From Limanda limanda (lineage: Eukaryota; Chordata; Actinopteri; Pleuronectiformes; Pleuronectidae), in assembly GCF_963576545.1 (NCBI RefSeq), contig NC_083646.1, positions 15,355,238 through 15,419,237 on the forward strand: DNA of 64,000 nucleotides. The letters run 5' to 3'. Numbering within the stretch: position 1 is the stretch's first letter; the number at the start of each line of letters is the position of its first letter. The position numbers were made by a program, and so were the translations under genes. The notes under the pieces were generated by a model. It did not search any database. It was given only the letters and a program-made list of their open reading frames with translations, and was not told the origin of the DNA. Of the stretch, positions 1 through 12,263 are shown in pieces.

Positions 1-3000
1 CATTTTTGGCAAAGGCTGCTGGATCCAAGTCTGTGTTTGATCTTGTGCCTCTTCCAGCCAAGTAAAACACCGGGAGACTCAAAGGTTATTACATTTTAGT
101 GTGTAAGGTATGTTTCCACATAAACCCCTGTTCCCCTTAGAAAGCTTTAGCTCTTTTCCAAGTTGACTTCATTTCGCAAACCTTAGAGCAGCCAAGGGAA
201 TATTATATTTTTTCAGTTATGGTTGTTGGTGGTGTTATTATACACTGTCATTCCAGCCGTTGTAAATTGATTACATTGTTTTAATTAGGGCCTAGGTGAG
301 TATTCACATCCTGAGTTCTTCCTGGAGAGGACAGAGGATGCTTTAGATTCCAAGTGGAATTAAAACATTATCAGACGAGACATTGCAGGTCTATTTTTGT
401 TCAATATTTTGTTTCTTTAAATATTTGCAGATTGAAAGGGAGACTGAGGTTTTGCTTGTTTGGTTAAAGAGGACAGGGGATTCCTCTTTTGGACACAAGT
501 TTGTTATCCCATAAATTCAGCCAGTGGAAACTTGAGATGCACTCCACAGAGGTCAGATGCTGACACACTGTATATTCTGAAGTCGCTCTCAGCACAATGC
601 GCAGATAGCTGTAAATCTTAGACATGAGTACCTATACTTTTTGTGTTTGCGTGAGAACACCTGGGATAGGTCAGAGAGAGAGACAGAGCAGAGTGAGGAC
701 AACACCAGAGCAAAAATGTATAAAAATGATGGGATGTTTTTGAGATACTCGTACACGCTGCTCATATTGTGATGCACTTCCATTCACTTTCTCTCGATAA
801 ACAGCCTTCAGAGTCACCCGTGAAGGCTTCGAAACCTCATCCTTGCTCTACATTCCTGAACCTGACGCCCTGTTAGGTTTGAGGCTGGGGAGTGGAACAC
901 CGCACACACCACAAACCCTGGCTTCCAAAAAATAAAAAGTGTAGGGTACCCAGAGCTGCTGGCGATCCGCATTGTTGTGATGCTGCTGTTTGAGGCAAAC
1001 ACTCTGCTTCTTTTCAAAGGGTTTCAAAGAGCCGGAAAGTGTTTTTTGCCGAACAAGGATCCGAAACCTGAAATTCATTTGATGTTCACGCTCACCTTAG
1101 AATGAAATTTGGGAATTTATTGCAGAGCTGTGTTCATAGGTGATCAGACTTTACACACTATCCATCTACTTGTCGTTCAATTTCATATACAGACTGGCAT
1201 ATAGCACAAGATTTATCAAACACACCCAAACCCAGACCCCTGAGGAAACTAGGCATCTTTTCTCTCCGCTGTGAGCTGAGCCTCCCCCTCTTTGGGACCC
1301 CAAGCCTGCACATGTGTAGGTATCGCTACTACTCAGCTCATAAAACGCCACAGTCCCATCTGAAAGTGGTTAGCTGTTGAAACACACTGGCGGCTTCAAA
1401 GCTCGGATCCGGGCTCTGCAGACAGCCCAGGCCCGGCCCTCCTTCTGCACATCACATTCCACTCCGCTGGGGAATGGCTGCAAACTCGCTTTTGTTACAC
1501 AAACCTGTTCCCGTCATCAAAACCCTCAATGGGTCTCCATTAAAAGGAAGTGGTTTATTTTTGTCATGGGTGGTAATTTTTCAGGGGGAATTTAATTTGG
1601 GATATGAATGGTTTCAGAAGGGTTCTTCGCGTGTGTTTGGATGAAACAAGAACCTGGTGGTTCTCACATTCTGAGTTGGTTTATAAACCCAAACACCTTT
1701 TGTGCTCTTTCTACATGTAACAGACAGGGAGGAAGAGGATGAAATAGTGCTGAAAGAGGCCACTGTTCTCATTTCCTCTGAAGGCAGCCTTCTTTTCTTC
1801 CCCCCACCCATTTCTTTTCCTGAGCCCGTCCACTTCAAAAGCTGACCTGGCCCTGTGTGCCATGTAACATGTTTACCTAAAGACTCATTTCAAATAAACA
1901 GCAGTTTCTCTCCGCGACGCCTGACCCCGCTTCACCGAGAACCTTTCAGAGACACCATCTGCTCACATGGGGCTTCACAAAGACAACACACTCTTATAAA
2001 GGATTTATTTAATGGTATCTCTGTGGAGAGCTTATAGTTTCATTAAAAAAAAAATAGTCTGGGTTTACAGTGGACCAAATTGTGCTGAAAAGTAAGAAAG
2101 AAGGGTCACAGAAAATCGGCTTTTGAGAGTTGGTGGTAAAACGTTAGTACCTCTGCAATGTCTTTATCTATCACCAGCACCTACTTCTTGGTGTTGATAG
2201 GGGCTGACTGATCCTATCACTTCAAGAATGCCAGTGTATCAGAATATCTGAACTTTTACCCCCATGACCATGTGCTCGGCTTTGAGAACCGCTCCATCCT
2301 GTTTGCGCCCGATTATCTCTTCGCTTTTAGTGTTAGTGCACCTCAGCACCCTCTGCTTTTTGAAGCATAAATCCGCCTTTCAAGAACTTTTATCAAACAT
2401 TAAGTGTCACACTTTGTGCTTTTAAGTGGACTACCCCCAGACTTGTGTGTGTGATAGAGAGCAAGGCTCCTTCAGGCTTGCAGCTTTATACCTGAGATAA
2501 GATAAGAATATACAGGCAGCCAGGCTAAGCTAACTGCAGCTCGTGTTTAAGTGCAGACTCTTTCATGGCCTCACAGCACCGGTTTGCAGTAATTATGGCC
2601 GTGAAAGCAGCAGCTCTCTTTGCGCTCTGGAGCTGGAGAAGGAGGTGGAGCTGAGCTGAGCTGCCCTCTGCACCATAGCCTTTTGATCTCTGCTTGTGCC
2701 ATGGATGAATTACGTTCCAGAATTTCACACTGGGGAACTGTGCTTGAGAAACACGCAGCCAGTCTGTCAGGTCACTAAAGTGCACACATGGCAGCCTCAG
2801 TCCAAAAGGGAAAAAAGGGCAGATGTTATGGTTTCAACAACCGTGGCCTCAAAAATCTTCTGCTTGGTATCGTTCTGTGATGTGTCACAAATAAAAATTA
2901 TAATTCATGGGTTTGCATCATGCGGCTTTAAAATTCCTGTCTTGTTGCCATGATTTCAAAAGTAAGTCATCATATCCTTTTTATTTTTTCGCCCTGTAAT

Positions 3001-6000
3001 TTTCTTTGAGAATTATTCAACAGAGTTATGAATGAGCTTTGCATGATTTTGATGAATCAGTAATTGGACCTCATCTGTTCATCCTCAGCTTTTAACTTTA
3101 TCCTCTTTCTTCATGAGACGTTGTGTCTCATATGCCACAGCATTACAGCCAGTGGCCCTTTGGCCATTGTCCATTTTACATATCCAGTCTTCCTTCTCTT
3201 CGTCTGAAGATCGCAGAGGCTCCTCTGCTTCCTGTGCCCAGCAGGAGGGTATTTTTAGGAATCCTCAGGAAAACACTTGGTGTTGACCCTGGGATGACCC
3301 CCTGTCCAGTTCCAGGCCTGTGAGGAACTTCACAGCTTGGAATTAAGTCGGTTCTTGCAGTGTCAAGAATTCTTGTGGTCTTTGAGACTGGCAATCCCGA
3401 CCAGATGGAGGAGAAGGCAGCACCGGTCAGCCAGAGATAGTTACCCAACAGCATTGAGGAAAGAGAGACGGCAGATAAAAGAAGTGCAGACACTTTGAAA
3501 ATACAGCATCTCTTTTTTTTCTGTTGGATAGCTTGAAAATATTTTGTGCACAAAAATAAGCTGTGCAGCAGTCTGCAAAGCCAAGGGATTTTTTCCCCCA
3601 AAACTCTGTTGGCAGGATGGCCTCAAGCCTTAAATATTTCATTGTTAGGAGGAACAGTACCAATTATGCAAACAAGTGGTGTCTCCTAGGACCTGAGTTT
3701 GGCAGGTGCTGAGGAGAATAGTAAGCCTATAGCAGATGAGTTCTTAGAGGCCCTGTCTGTGTGCTCGCCTGTCGGTTATTTGTTGCATCCTGCTGCACTG
3801 AACTCTGTATTTGGCCGTCTCAAACCAGTGAGCCTGGTTCCCCCTCAGGGCTGAAGGCAACAAGAGTACAGTACAACAGCCACTCATCTCTGTTTGCTCA
3901 ATATGCCTCCCAGATGGATGTGTTGGGAGTCCACGCTACATTACTGGCTGATTAGTCACGGCCACATAAGCTCCTCTTATCGTGGTCAGTCATATGGATC
4001 TGCACCTCTCCGTTACCCAAAGGCGCAGTAACTAGTGGGCTGTAGAGGCTTTATCCCTGAACCTGTTCTTATCCTGATGTATGACAGGTTCAGGAAGCCA
4101 GGGTGCCGCTCATCCAACAACTCACAAGCTTTTTAAGAGCCGCAGCGCCTCAGGTTTAAGTGAGCAGCCGAAGAGTCACTGTGGATTAGAGAGACAGACA
4201 AAGGCAAGTACCTGTGCACCGCAGGGGGCTTGCTTTTGCCTGAGGGGTATGTGGTTTAACTCAGCTATCTTGAGGAACAAATAGAGATTCCAATTGGATT
4301 GAAAAATATATCCATGTGAAAGGAGGCAGGTAAAAAGCCAACTAGCATTAATAATGTGTGTAATTCTGAGCCAGTCTCCGTGTGTTGCAATTGAAAGCAG
4401 GGGACAACTACTTAGGAAGCGTCCAGAGAAGTTGAAAAAAGGTTGATGAGGCACAAATGGCTGACTCGCTGAAATGGATTAACAATTGAAATTGTGAAAA
4501 TGAATGGAACAACAGTGGCCATAGTTAAATAAGTGTATGTTGACGTAGTTAACATTAGCTTGTTTGCTTAAAGAGGACAGGCAGATCTGGTAATAAAGTA
4601 ATGTATTGAAAGTTAAGGAGTAATGTCAAATAAAGATTATTACATTTTTAATGGTTAGTTTTTATCAAAGTAATCAGATCAGATACATCCAGATCCTTAT
4701 CTGGATCCACGATAATTTAAACAATGTACACAACCCTGATTTAAAAAAAATAAAGATCTCTGCATTAGTTCTTGAACAATTCCCCAAAATGTAGAAAATA
4801 TGTTCCATCCACTCTAAAAGTTAATGAGCTCTTACTTGGCCCATACCCCATCCTTTCAACAAATTTAAATCAAATCTGTCCTGTATTCTTTTAGTAATCC
4901 TGCATGAAAACATTTGCCTAGCATGTAGTAAATTCATAAAGAGATGGAAGAATGAGTTGGTTAACTAAACAGATAATTGCATGTACAAACACAAACTGAC
5001 CAAAGCTTTACGAGACAATTCCATTTGAACAAAGAACTCTTTAACAATATCTCTAACAATATCCACTGACTGGAGCCTGTTCAGAACATGACAGGTAGCG
5101 GTGACACGCGGTCACATCAGACAGAGATGGCCGGGGACCGCTCGTGTTAAGTCCACGCGTGTGTTGCCGCTCCTCCACACTGGGATACAGCTGTCCTACC
5201 CCAGCATGGTTTGTTTACATTTCTCAGTCACCCACAGGAGCCCTGTAATGCCTGCAGCTCCAAAAGCCTCCAACCACAGAGCCGCGCCCCTATGAACTGC
5301 CAGGCCGGCTTTTCAAAACCTGTGACTCAAATCCCTCGCAGCTTAACAAAAACGGGCAGTGAAAACAGCGGTGTCTGTGGTTATCTCACAGGTGAGAGCA
5401 ATTATAACTGACATGTCACTAATAGAGCGACGACTGGAAACCCGACTCTGAACTCCAGCGGGCGGCACAAAAGGAGCGCCCTCGCAGATTACAGAGGGAA
5501 ACAGTTGTCATCCGGCAGGACCGGACAAGGTGGAGTGGTGACTCTGACTGACGCACGAGCAGTTTGAAGAGAAGGTTTATACTGAACCATGTGAGATCAA
5601 TGCAGCAGATGAGCTGATGATGAACTGCTCCGCTGGACGTTCGGCGTCACCCACAACCTGGCAGTCTGAGGTCCTCCGTGTTGTATCAAGGGCCTGTGGA
5701 ATGTGGAACAAATCCCCTCAGCTTTATCAGCCTGGACGCGCTGCCCATTGGCCCGGCTTAGGAGTCAGGGGCCTGCGCGGGAGCTTACAGAATTTCACAT
5801 GGAGGCCAGAAACAGAGGAACATCCTGTTTGAGTCTAACCGCCTGTCCCACACCGGCTTTGATATGCCGTGGCCTTGCGCGCTCGCCTTCTTTGTTGTTT
5901 GTAGGGTGTGAGTGAGTGAGTGTTCAAAATGCGTTCTGTGTGTCTCCTGCCTCCCGATCCGTGTGCATCTTGTTTTCTTTACTTGAAAGATTATTTGAAC

Positions 6001-8924
6001 AATACGGTTGAAAATATAAGGTCCATGTTTCCCCTGCCCGGCAGCCATTTAATAAAAAATGCCAATGAACTAAAGTGTGGCACAATTCCCAAATCATGAG
6101 GCCATACTGAATATTTTCTCCAAGCCAAGTAACATGCAGGAAGGGCAAAAATGAATTAGGCCACTGTGTTCATGATGTGCCATATTTACAAAGGTCATAG
6201 GTCACACAGCTTATTTTAATGCATTAACTATTTCTGTTATTATCTTGTGTGGCTCTTGACTTCTTTGACCAAAAAAATACCTTGTGCTCTGGAAGATTGT
6301 GCAGTTTTCTATATTTTATGGGCCAACAGGTTTGTCAACTGACTTATAAGACAATAGACTTGAGTTTATTTTGCCTCCTTTATTCAACCCAGTTACTCAC
6401 CTTAGCGTGAGGCTGTGAGCTGTGACATACTGGAGGCTTCACCTTTTGAAAACACTGTTCGACTTCAGATTTAAATATGTGTTTAAATATGTGTTTCCAG
6501 TTTTAAAACTTTCAAACTGAATAAAAGGAACAGACAGTGTCACTTGTGACTGTTAAAAGAACCAGTTTTATTATACTTCTGAGCGCATATAACATAGTGT
6601 AGTCATATAAAAATCCACAGAGAGACTATTGCATTACACTACCAGGCTCGGTTACGTCTGAATTAAAGCAACATGCTCTCTGTGGAGCTGTCATAATGTG
6701 TGTGGCATCAGGTTTTAAAACCTACTCCAGTTTTTTGGGGTGTTTCAGATGTACTGAACCATGACAACCACTTTGTTTTTTTTCTCTTTCCAGTAACCGA
6801 TCAAATACATGAACTGTGTTATGATCCGCTACGTCTATAATTTAATACATTTGCCTAACCCAGATTCAGGAGTGTGAATCCGCCCGCTGGTATGAAACAC
6901 ATGGTTTCCAAGTCCCCACAGTAGCTGCCTGTGTGACAGCTGAGAGGAGGGCGCTCATTACATCAGACTCCTATCAAAGCCTGCTTTAATGAAGGCGAGT
7001 TGATTACAGCACCGGTGACAGATGCAGGGTGGTCAGCCAGCGATGCTAATCTTTGTCTATGCCGTCCGGCAGGTCGCGAGCAAAGTGAAAGAGCGGTGAT
7101 GCTGCGAGGAGGGGTTTGCAGGGGCGTGTGGAGTTTAGCAGATAGTCTCTCCTGATTGAAGAGGGAGCGGGTGACTTTCAGTGGTTTACATGCTGCTCTT
7201 ACAGAGACAGGCAGGCACGCTCATCTCTCCTCACAGCTGTTGTTACACTGGTACCAAAGAGGCTTCGCCCCGGTGATTCATGTCCTGCCAAGGGGAGAGG
7301 TTCTGCCTCCTGTTTGACCTCAGCGAGAATCCCACCACCCTGTGAGCGCCATATCTGGGCCATCTCGGGCCACACGGGGCCGGTCCAGATAACAGGATGG
7401 CATTCTGCTCTGATCTCCTTTCCATTCACAGGGAGACATGTTGTGGCACACTGACACGTAGATAAAATAACCCTGATTAGTGGACAAAGGCATATTTGAG
7501 CCGTCCCCTAATGACAAGCATTCGACATTTTGAGATTTTTGAGGCTGAACTTGAAACAGCTCCAAACCTTTACTGAGGGTCCTTGGCTCGGTCATGTTAG
7601 CAACGCATGGTTATAAACTGACTAGTAAAAACATGGTCTAAGCTTGTGTTTTTTTTACTGTAATTACAATGAACTTTAATACGCAGAGTAACTCCGATCC
7701 AGCAGTGTGTGCAGCGCTGTTTGTTTTAATATTGCTGCTCACTACTAGGTGAGGCCAGTGCGCTCTGTTGACTCCTGAGCACCATAATTACCCTGACCTG
7801 GAATGAAAGCCGAGGCCTGACTGGCCTTAGGAAGAGGGGGCTTTCTGTTCAGCCGTCAAGAGACCAACATATTGTTCTTTTACTGTCTTGCAGGGGAAGA
7901 GACAAGTTGTGCAACAGGCCTCCTTCTCTCTCTCTCTCTGTAGCTCCCCATATTTTCAGCCCCTTCCCCCAGCCTCCACCCCTCGTCTGCCTCTCCTCAG
8001 TATATGACCGCTCACATCTGGTTTTGAGTCAAGGCCAAGTTGGTTTCTCTCGGAATGGAGGGCTTTTATTTCTCAATGGCCCCGCTGCTTCTCAGGTTTC
8101 ATTCTGCGGCGAGGAGTATGTAGATTGTTTACGTACTGGTGTTCCTTTCTTTATGGTGATACTTCTCAATCCTCGTTTTCATCAGCGGCGCCCACAACAA
8201 TTCCCAATTAATGGCCCGTGGGAGGAGGGATGCTGGTTGGCTGCTGGTCATCAAGGCTTTCCTGCATGTGGCGTCCCTTAAGTGTCAGTTCCAGGTGCCT
8301 TTTTATTTCTAGAAACTGTACATCCTGGAGAACTTCCACTGTTTGGCCACGACTTGTCTCCCAAGGCCCCTTCTGCATCAAATAAAGGAAATAACTGAGA
8401 TTGTTGGCCTGGTTTGGACAATGGACTGCACACTACATTTGAAGGAAAACAGATTTTTTTGGGGTGGGGGCAAAAGAAATAATAAAATGTCCACCAGGCT
8501 AAGTTATTTTTATACTAACTACAGCTTTATCTCAAAACAAAAAGAAGCTATTTGAAGTATTTCAGAAACCCACAACGCTTTGATATGACATGACGAAGCT
8601 TCCAGACAGTATCCTGTTTTTGTGTGTTCCCCAGCACATATTTGAACTCGGATACGCATCCACACTTCTGATCAAGTTGCCATATTTCATACCCTGAGGC
8701 CAGAGGAGCTGTTTACCCAATCCTAATGTTAGCCTCCCTTGTTTTTGAAGATGCAATTTTTTCCAAACAACTGTTGTGCGGCACATGATTTGAAGAATGG
8801 ACTAAAAAGAAGTCTGTATTAGGGGCCCGGAGCTTGAGAGAGAAGGGTGGTGGTGGTGGTGGTGGTGGGGGGGTGTTAAAACAAAGATGTGCAGTGTTTT
8901 CCAGTGGGAGGATGGGTGGTAAGC

Positions 8925-8928
<4 letters not shown>

Positions 8929-9007
<79 letters not shown>
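8929..9007. repeat. (AG)n microsatellite
   Basis: About 79 bp of uninterrupted AG dinucleotide. A short (GGT)n run lies just upstream at about 8848-8868. Confidence 0.97.
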
Positions 9008-9010
<3 letters not shown>

Positions 9011-9342
9011 CTGGGGGATGTCTGATGTCACCTGGTAGGGAGCAATGAAAGCTGCTGGTTACCCTATCCCACATAAAAGTCTGGCAGTAGGCTGAGGCTT
9101 TAGGGAAGCTTGGCAGAACTGCTGCATTAAACAGGAACAAACATCACACACCGTCTCTGTCTGTCTCTCATGTCAAGACGTCTGGGAGACGGAGCCTGTT
9201 TACATGGAACGCTGTCAGCGCTTGTTTTCCAATGCACTGTTTTTTAAAGACAACAGAGATCCAATACCTTATCACTTCCCTGTCAGCCTGCTGGAGGTGT
9301 TGGTCCCACACATGCAATGTTTTCATCTGCCTCCCTCCCCCC

Positions 9343-9830
9343 ATATCACAGTATAGGCAACTAAATAAAAATGTAGCCTCACATAACTATGCCACTAGAC
9401 GAGCAATAGAAGGAAGGTTTTCACTCCCCAGAGCTAATACCAATTTTCTTAAACGCACTGTGGGATACAGAGCCATGAACTCATGGAACCTACTACCAAC
9501 AGAAATTATAAACGTGACACGTAAATGTATGTTCAAAAAGCAAATAATGAAACACTTGGGTTGGGTACAGCATACTTGTGACACTAGATGGTGTTGTACT
9601 GTACATAAATGTGTAGTATTCTATTACATGGTTTGCAGTTTTCGCTTCTATGGAATTGGATATATCAGTGTTTTATACCATGACAAAGGTAAAACTGCAT
9701 AACCACTAAGTGGATTTTTAATATCTGTAATATAAAATTGTATGATCGTTATTTTCATGTATTTTAACTTTTGATATTCGTATGTTTTAAATGTTTGATA
9801 TTGGTATTGTAATGTACCAATACCCCCCCC
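9343..9830 (+). mobile_element. Non-LTR retrotransposon 3' remnant
   Basis: In one frame the sequence reads HNYATRRAIEGRF, then LPRANT, GYRAMNSWNLLPTEI and a basic KKQIMKHLG tail. This order (Y-TR, PR-T, a GxRxxNxWNxLP block, then FK-like residues) is the usual C-terminus of LINE reverse-transcriptase proteins in fish (Rex/CR1/L2-like). Only the C-terminus is present, so it is a 5'-truncated copy, probably with 3' UTR continuing towards the poly-C run at about 9822-9836. The exact LINE clade cannot be assigned by eye, and the right border is uncertain. Confidence 0.7.
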
Positions 9831-10660
9831 CCCCCCAAAGTGCTAACACATTCGGGCGGCCTCCGGAGCCGTTTGTGATCTGATAGTGAAAGAATGAGAG
9901 CTGCTAGATGCCAGAGCTCAGTTAATTACACATGTGGTGGGCAGATTTGAGCCCGACACCGTGGGCGATGGGGATGGAGATGCCATGTGTTTCAACATTA
10001 AACTTGCAGACTGTGGTCAGACCCAGCTTTGCTCTCTCATTAGCTCTCCCAAATGGATGTAATGGAGGTGTGTGTGTGGAGCAGGAGGGGGGGGTGAGCC
10101 ATGTGTTCAACATAAGCGCTGGTTCTCTCCTCGTGCAGTCGGCAAGACGTCTCCTGATATCTGAATTTTAATTAGAGACGGGCCTGTCTTTTTGGCAGCC
10201 GGTCGGTTTATTGGCTTCATTTCATTACAGTGGAGGCTGAATCCCGTCTTTCATTTTGGAGGTGCCTCTACCTTGCTCTGCAGCCTCATGGGAACGGGGA
10301 TGAGAAGAATCAATGGTTGCTTTTGATGTTCCTCTGAGCGGCGTAACAGTGTCTGTGTGAACTCCCTCATCCTTACACATTGCCCTTCATTAGGGGACTG
10401 CGCTACAAAGAGGGGGAGATGAAAGCATCCAGCGGAGGAGGGAAACAACAACTTGGCTACACAAACCAAAAAAAAGAAGGATGCATGGGGGACGCACGAA
10501 CGCTCCCGTCGTCTGTAGATTCCTGTGATTTAAGGTTGCTGCTTTTTTGGGGCCCAGGGAGTGGTACCGGTTCTCTGCACCTCTCCCAGCAGCCTTCCGG
10601 CAAACCCACCTCCATCCCAGCAGGAAGTGAAGTCAGCACTAGATAGGCCCTATCTCCTTT

Positions 10661-10895
10661 CAAACACATCCCATCCTCCTCTGCCTCCTCTCTTATCTGC
10701 ATTTCTCCCCTTCCATCTTTGTTCCTCTTATGTTTCCTTCCCTCCTTTCCCCCTTTGTGCTCCCTTTCCTCCGTTTCATTCTTTATTCCTCCCGTTTTAC
10801 TTCCTGCCCCTCTTCTGTGTCGCTCCCCTCCTCCTCCTCCTCCTCCTCTTCCTCCTCTCCCCGAGGCTCGACTCCCATTCTTTCGCTGTTTTCTC
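10661..10895. repeat. Polypyrimidine tract with (TCC)n
   Basis: About 235 bp on the + strand that is very largely C and T, with a pure (TCC)n core at about 10828-10858. Such strand asymmetry is low-complexity DNA; no exon follows it. Confidence 0.8.
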
Positions 10896-11430
10896 TCTCT
10901 GTGTCTCTGGTGGCCAATTTGCAGGGGGAGGTGTCCGAGCCTTGACCCTGAGACTCAAGCGGCCCCCCCTTTTCAGCAGTGAAGGTCAATGCCTAGATTA
11001 CAGGCTGGAGGTATCATCCTCAGAAGTGAGGAATAATCACGGGGTATAAGATTGTTAAATAGAACCACAGGCCCTGGCGCTGTCATTACTCTGAGAAAGA
11101 GGGGAAGAGGGAAGGAAGAGAGGGGGGGGGGGGGGGAGCTGGATCACCTAAACGCATGCAGATGTTCTGACTCTCGCTTGAGCCTCCGCTCTGTTGAAGG
11201 TACATGGAGTTCTTTTGTTTTCGAGCATCTATCTGTTTTTTATTTGTCTCGTTTCAGTGGGGCCCCTTGATTCCGTCTGGTGAGATTTTATTTCAAAGTG
11301 TGTGTGGAGCAGCTTAGAGGGAAGAGAATGACGTAAATAAGTTGAATCATTTGTTGTTTAAATACTTGTGGTTTAAGGGCCTGTGCTGCACTTAATTTTC
11401 ATTGTTTCCACAATCCAGTTGTAAGAATGG

Positions 11431-11431
<1 letters not shown>

Positions 11432-11509
<78 letters not shown>
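11432..11509. repeat. (TG)n microsatellite
   Basis: About 78 bp of perfect TG repeat. Confidence 0.97.
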
Positions 11510-11510
<1 letters not shown>

Positions 11511-12263
11511 ATGGATACCCTCTGTATCAGCACATGTGTGGGATGGTTATGAATGCATTGTGGTTCTGTTTTATGCAGGGTATAGATTATTCACATATGA
11601 CGGTGGAGCCTTTTCCCCTTCCTCCCCCTCTGCCCCACTTTTGTTTTATGGCATCGGAATTGTGTATTTAATCAGTCCCATCCTATCTGCACGGAAATTT
11701 CCATCTGGCAATTATTCTCCATTCAAAATAAACACACATGTTGCTGAGAGCTCATTGTGAGGTTTGTTTTACATAAACCATAAACTCAAGAGTCAAGTTT
11801 TCAATGAGAAACACAACAAAACTTTTTTTTTCTTTTTTCCTAAACCCTGGACGTCTTCCATCAAACACTTCTCAGTGGGTTCCATGTCAGGCAGGATGAG
11901 AATAAACAGCTAGAGAGAGCGAGAGAGCGAGAAAGAGCTCAGATGATGAAGTGCATTAAGGTTTTGTTTTTTTTTGATGGATGCGAGAGGTCCATTTGAA
12001 GGGCTTGGAGGAATCTTGAAAGCTTGGCTGCGGCTGCGCTCGCTGTACAGACAGTGAAACACAATAAGCGTGCAGATGTTCAAAGTGTTTGGCGGCGCTG
12101 GAGCCTCCAGCCCGCTCCCCTCTCATCTGAGTAGGAAATGCTTTAGCTGGAACTGTTTGTTTTCTCTGTGTCTGTGGTCTGAACTGTAGATTCACTTACA
12201 TCTCTGACCCCCCCCCCCCTTCTCCTCCTCCTCCTCCTCCTCTCCTCTCTTCCCTTGTCCCAG

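Larger units (their letters stand above)
1..12263 (+). other. nkd2: Probable large nkd2 intron, no coding exon recognised
   Basis: No exon with convincing protein similarity and splice sites was seen on either strand here. The first recognised nkd2 exon (12264) begins at a codon boundary and corresponds to a position about 47 residues into human NKD2, so one or more upstream exons must exist. I looked for the conserved early motif GDSFV and for the MGKL start and did not find them, so they probably lie left of base 1. The stretch contains a retrotransposon remnant (about 9343-9830), simple repeats at 8848-9007 and 11432-11509, a polypyrimidine tract at 10661-10895, and a probable copy of the dispersed repeat family near 4630-5060. 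The remainder is unannotated single-copy-looking DNA. Confidence 0.55.

Noticed and set aside
8802..9140. Open frames through the GA repeat on both strands
   Set aside because: Produced by the microsatellite reading as alternating residues; no domain or splice context.
10561..11049. 162-residue + strand frame rich in Pro, Leu and Phe
   Set aside because: Translation of the polypyrimidine tract; composition explains it.
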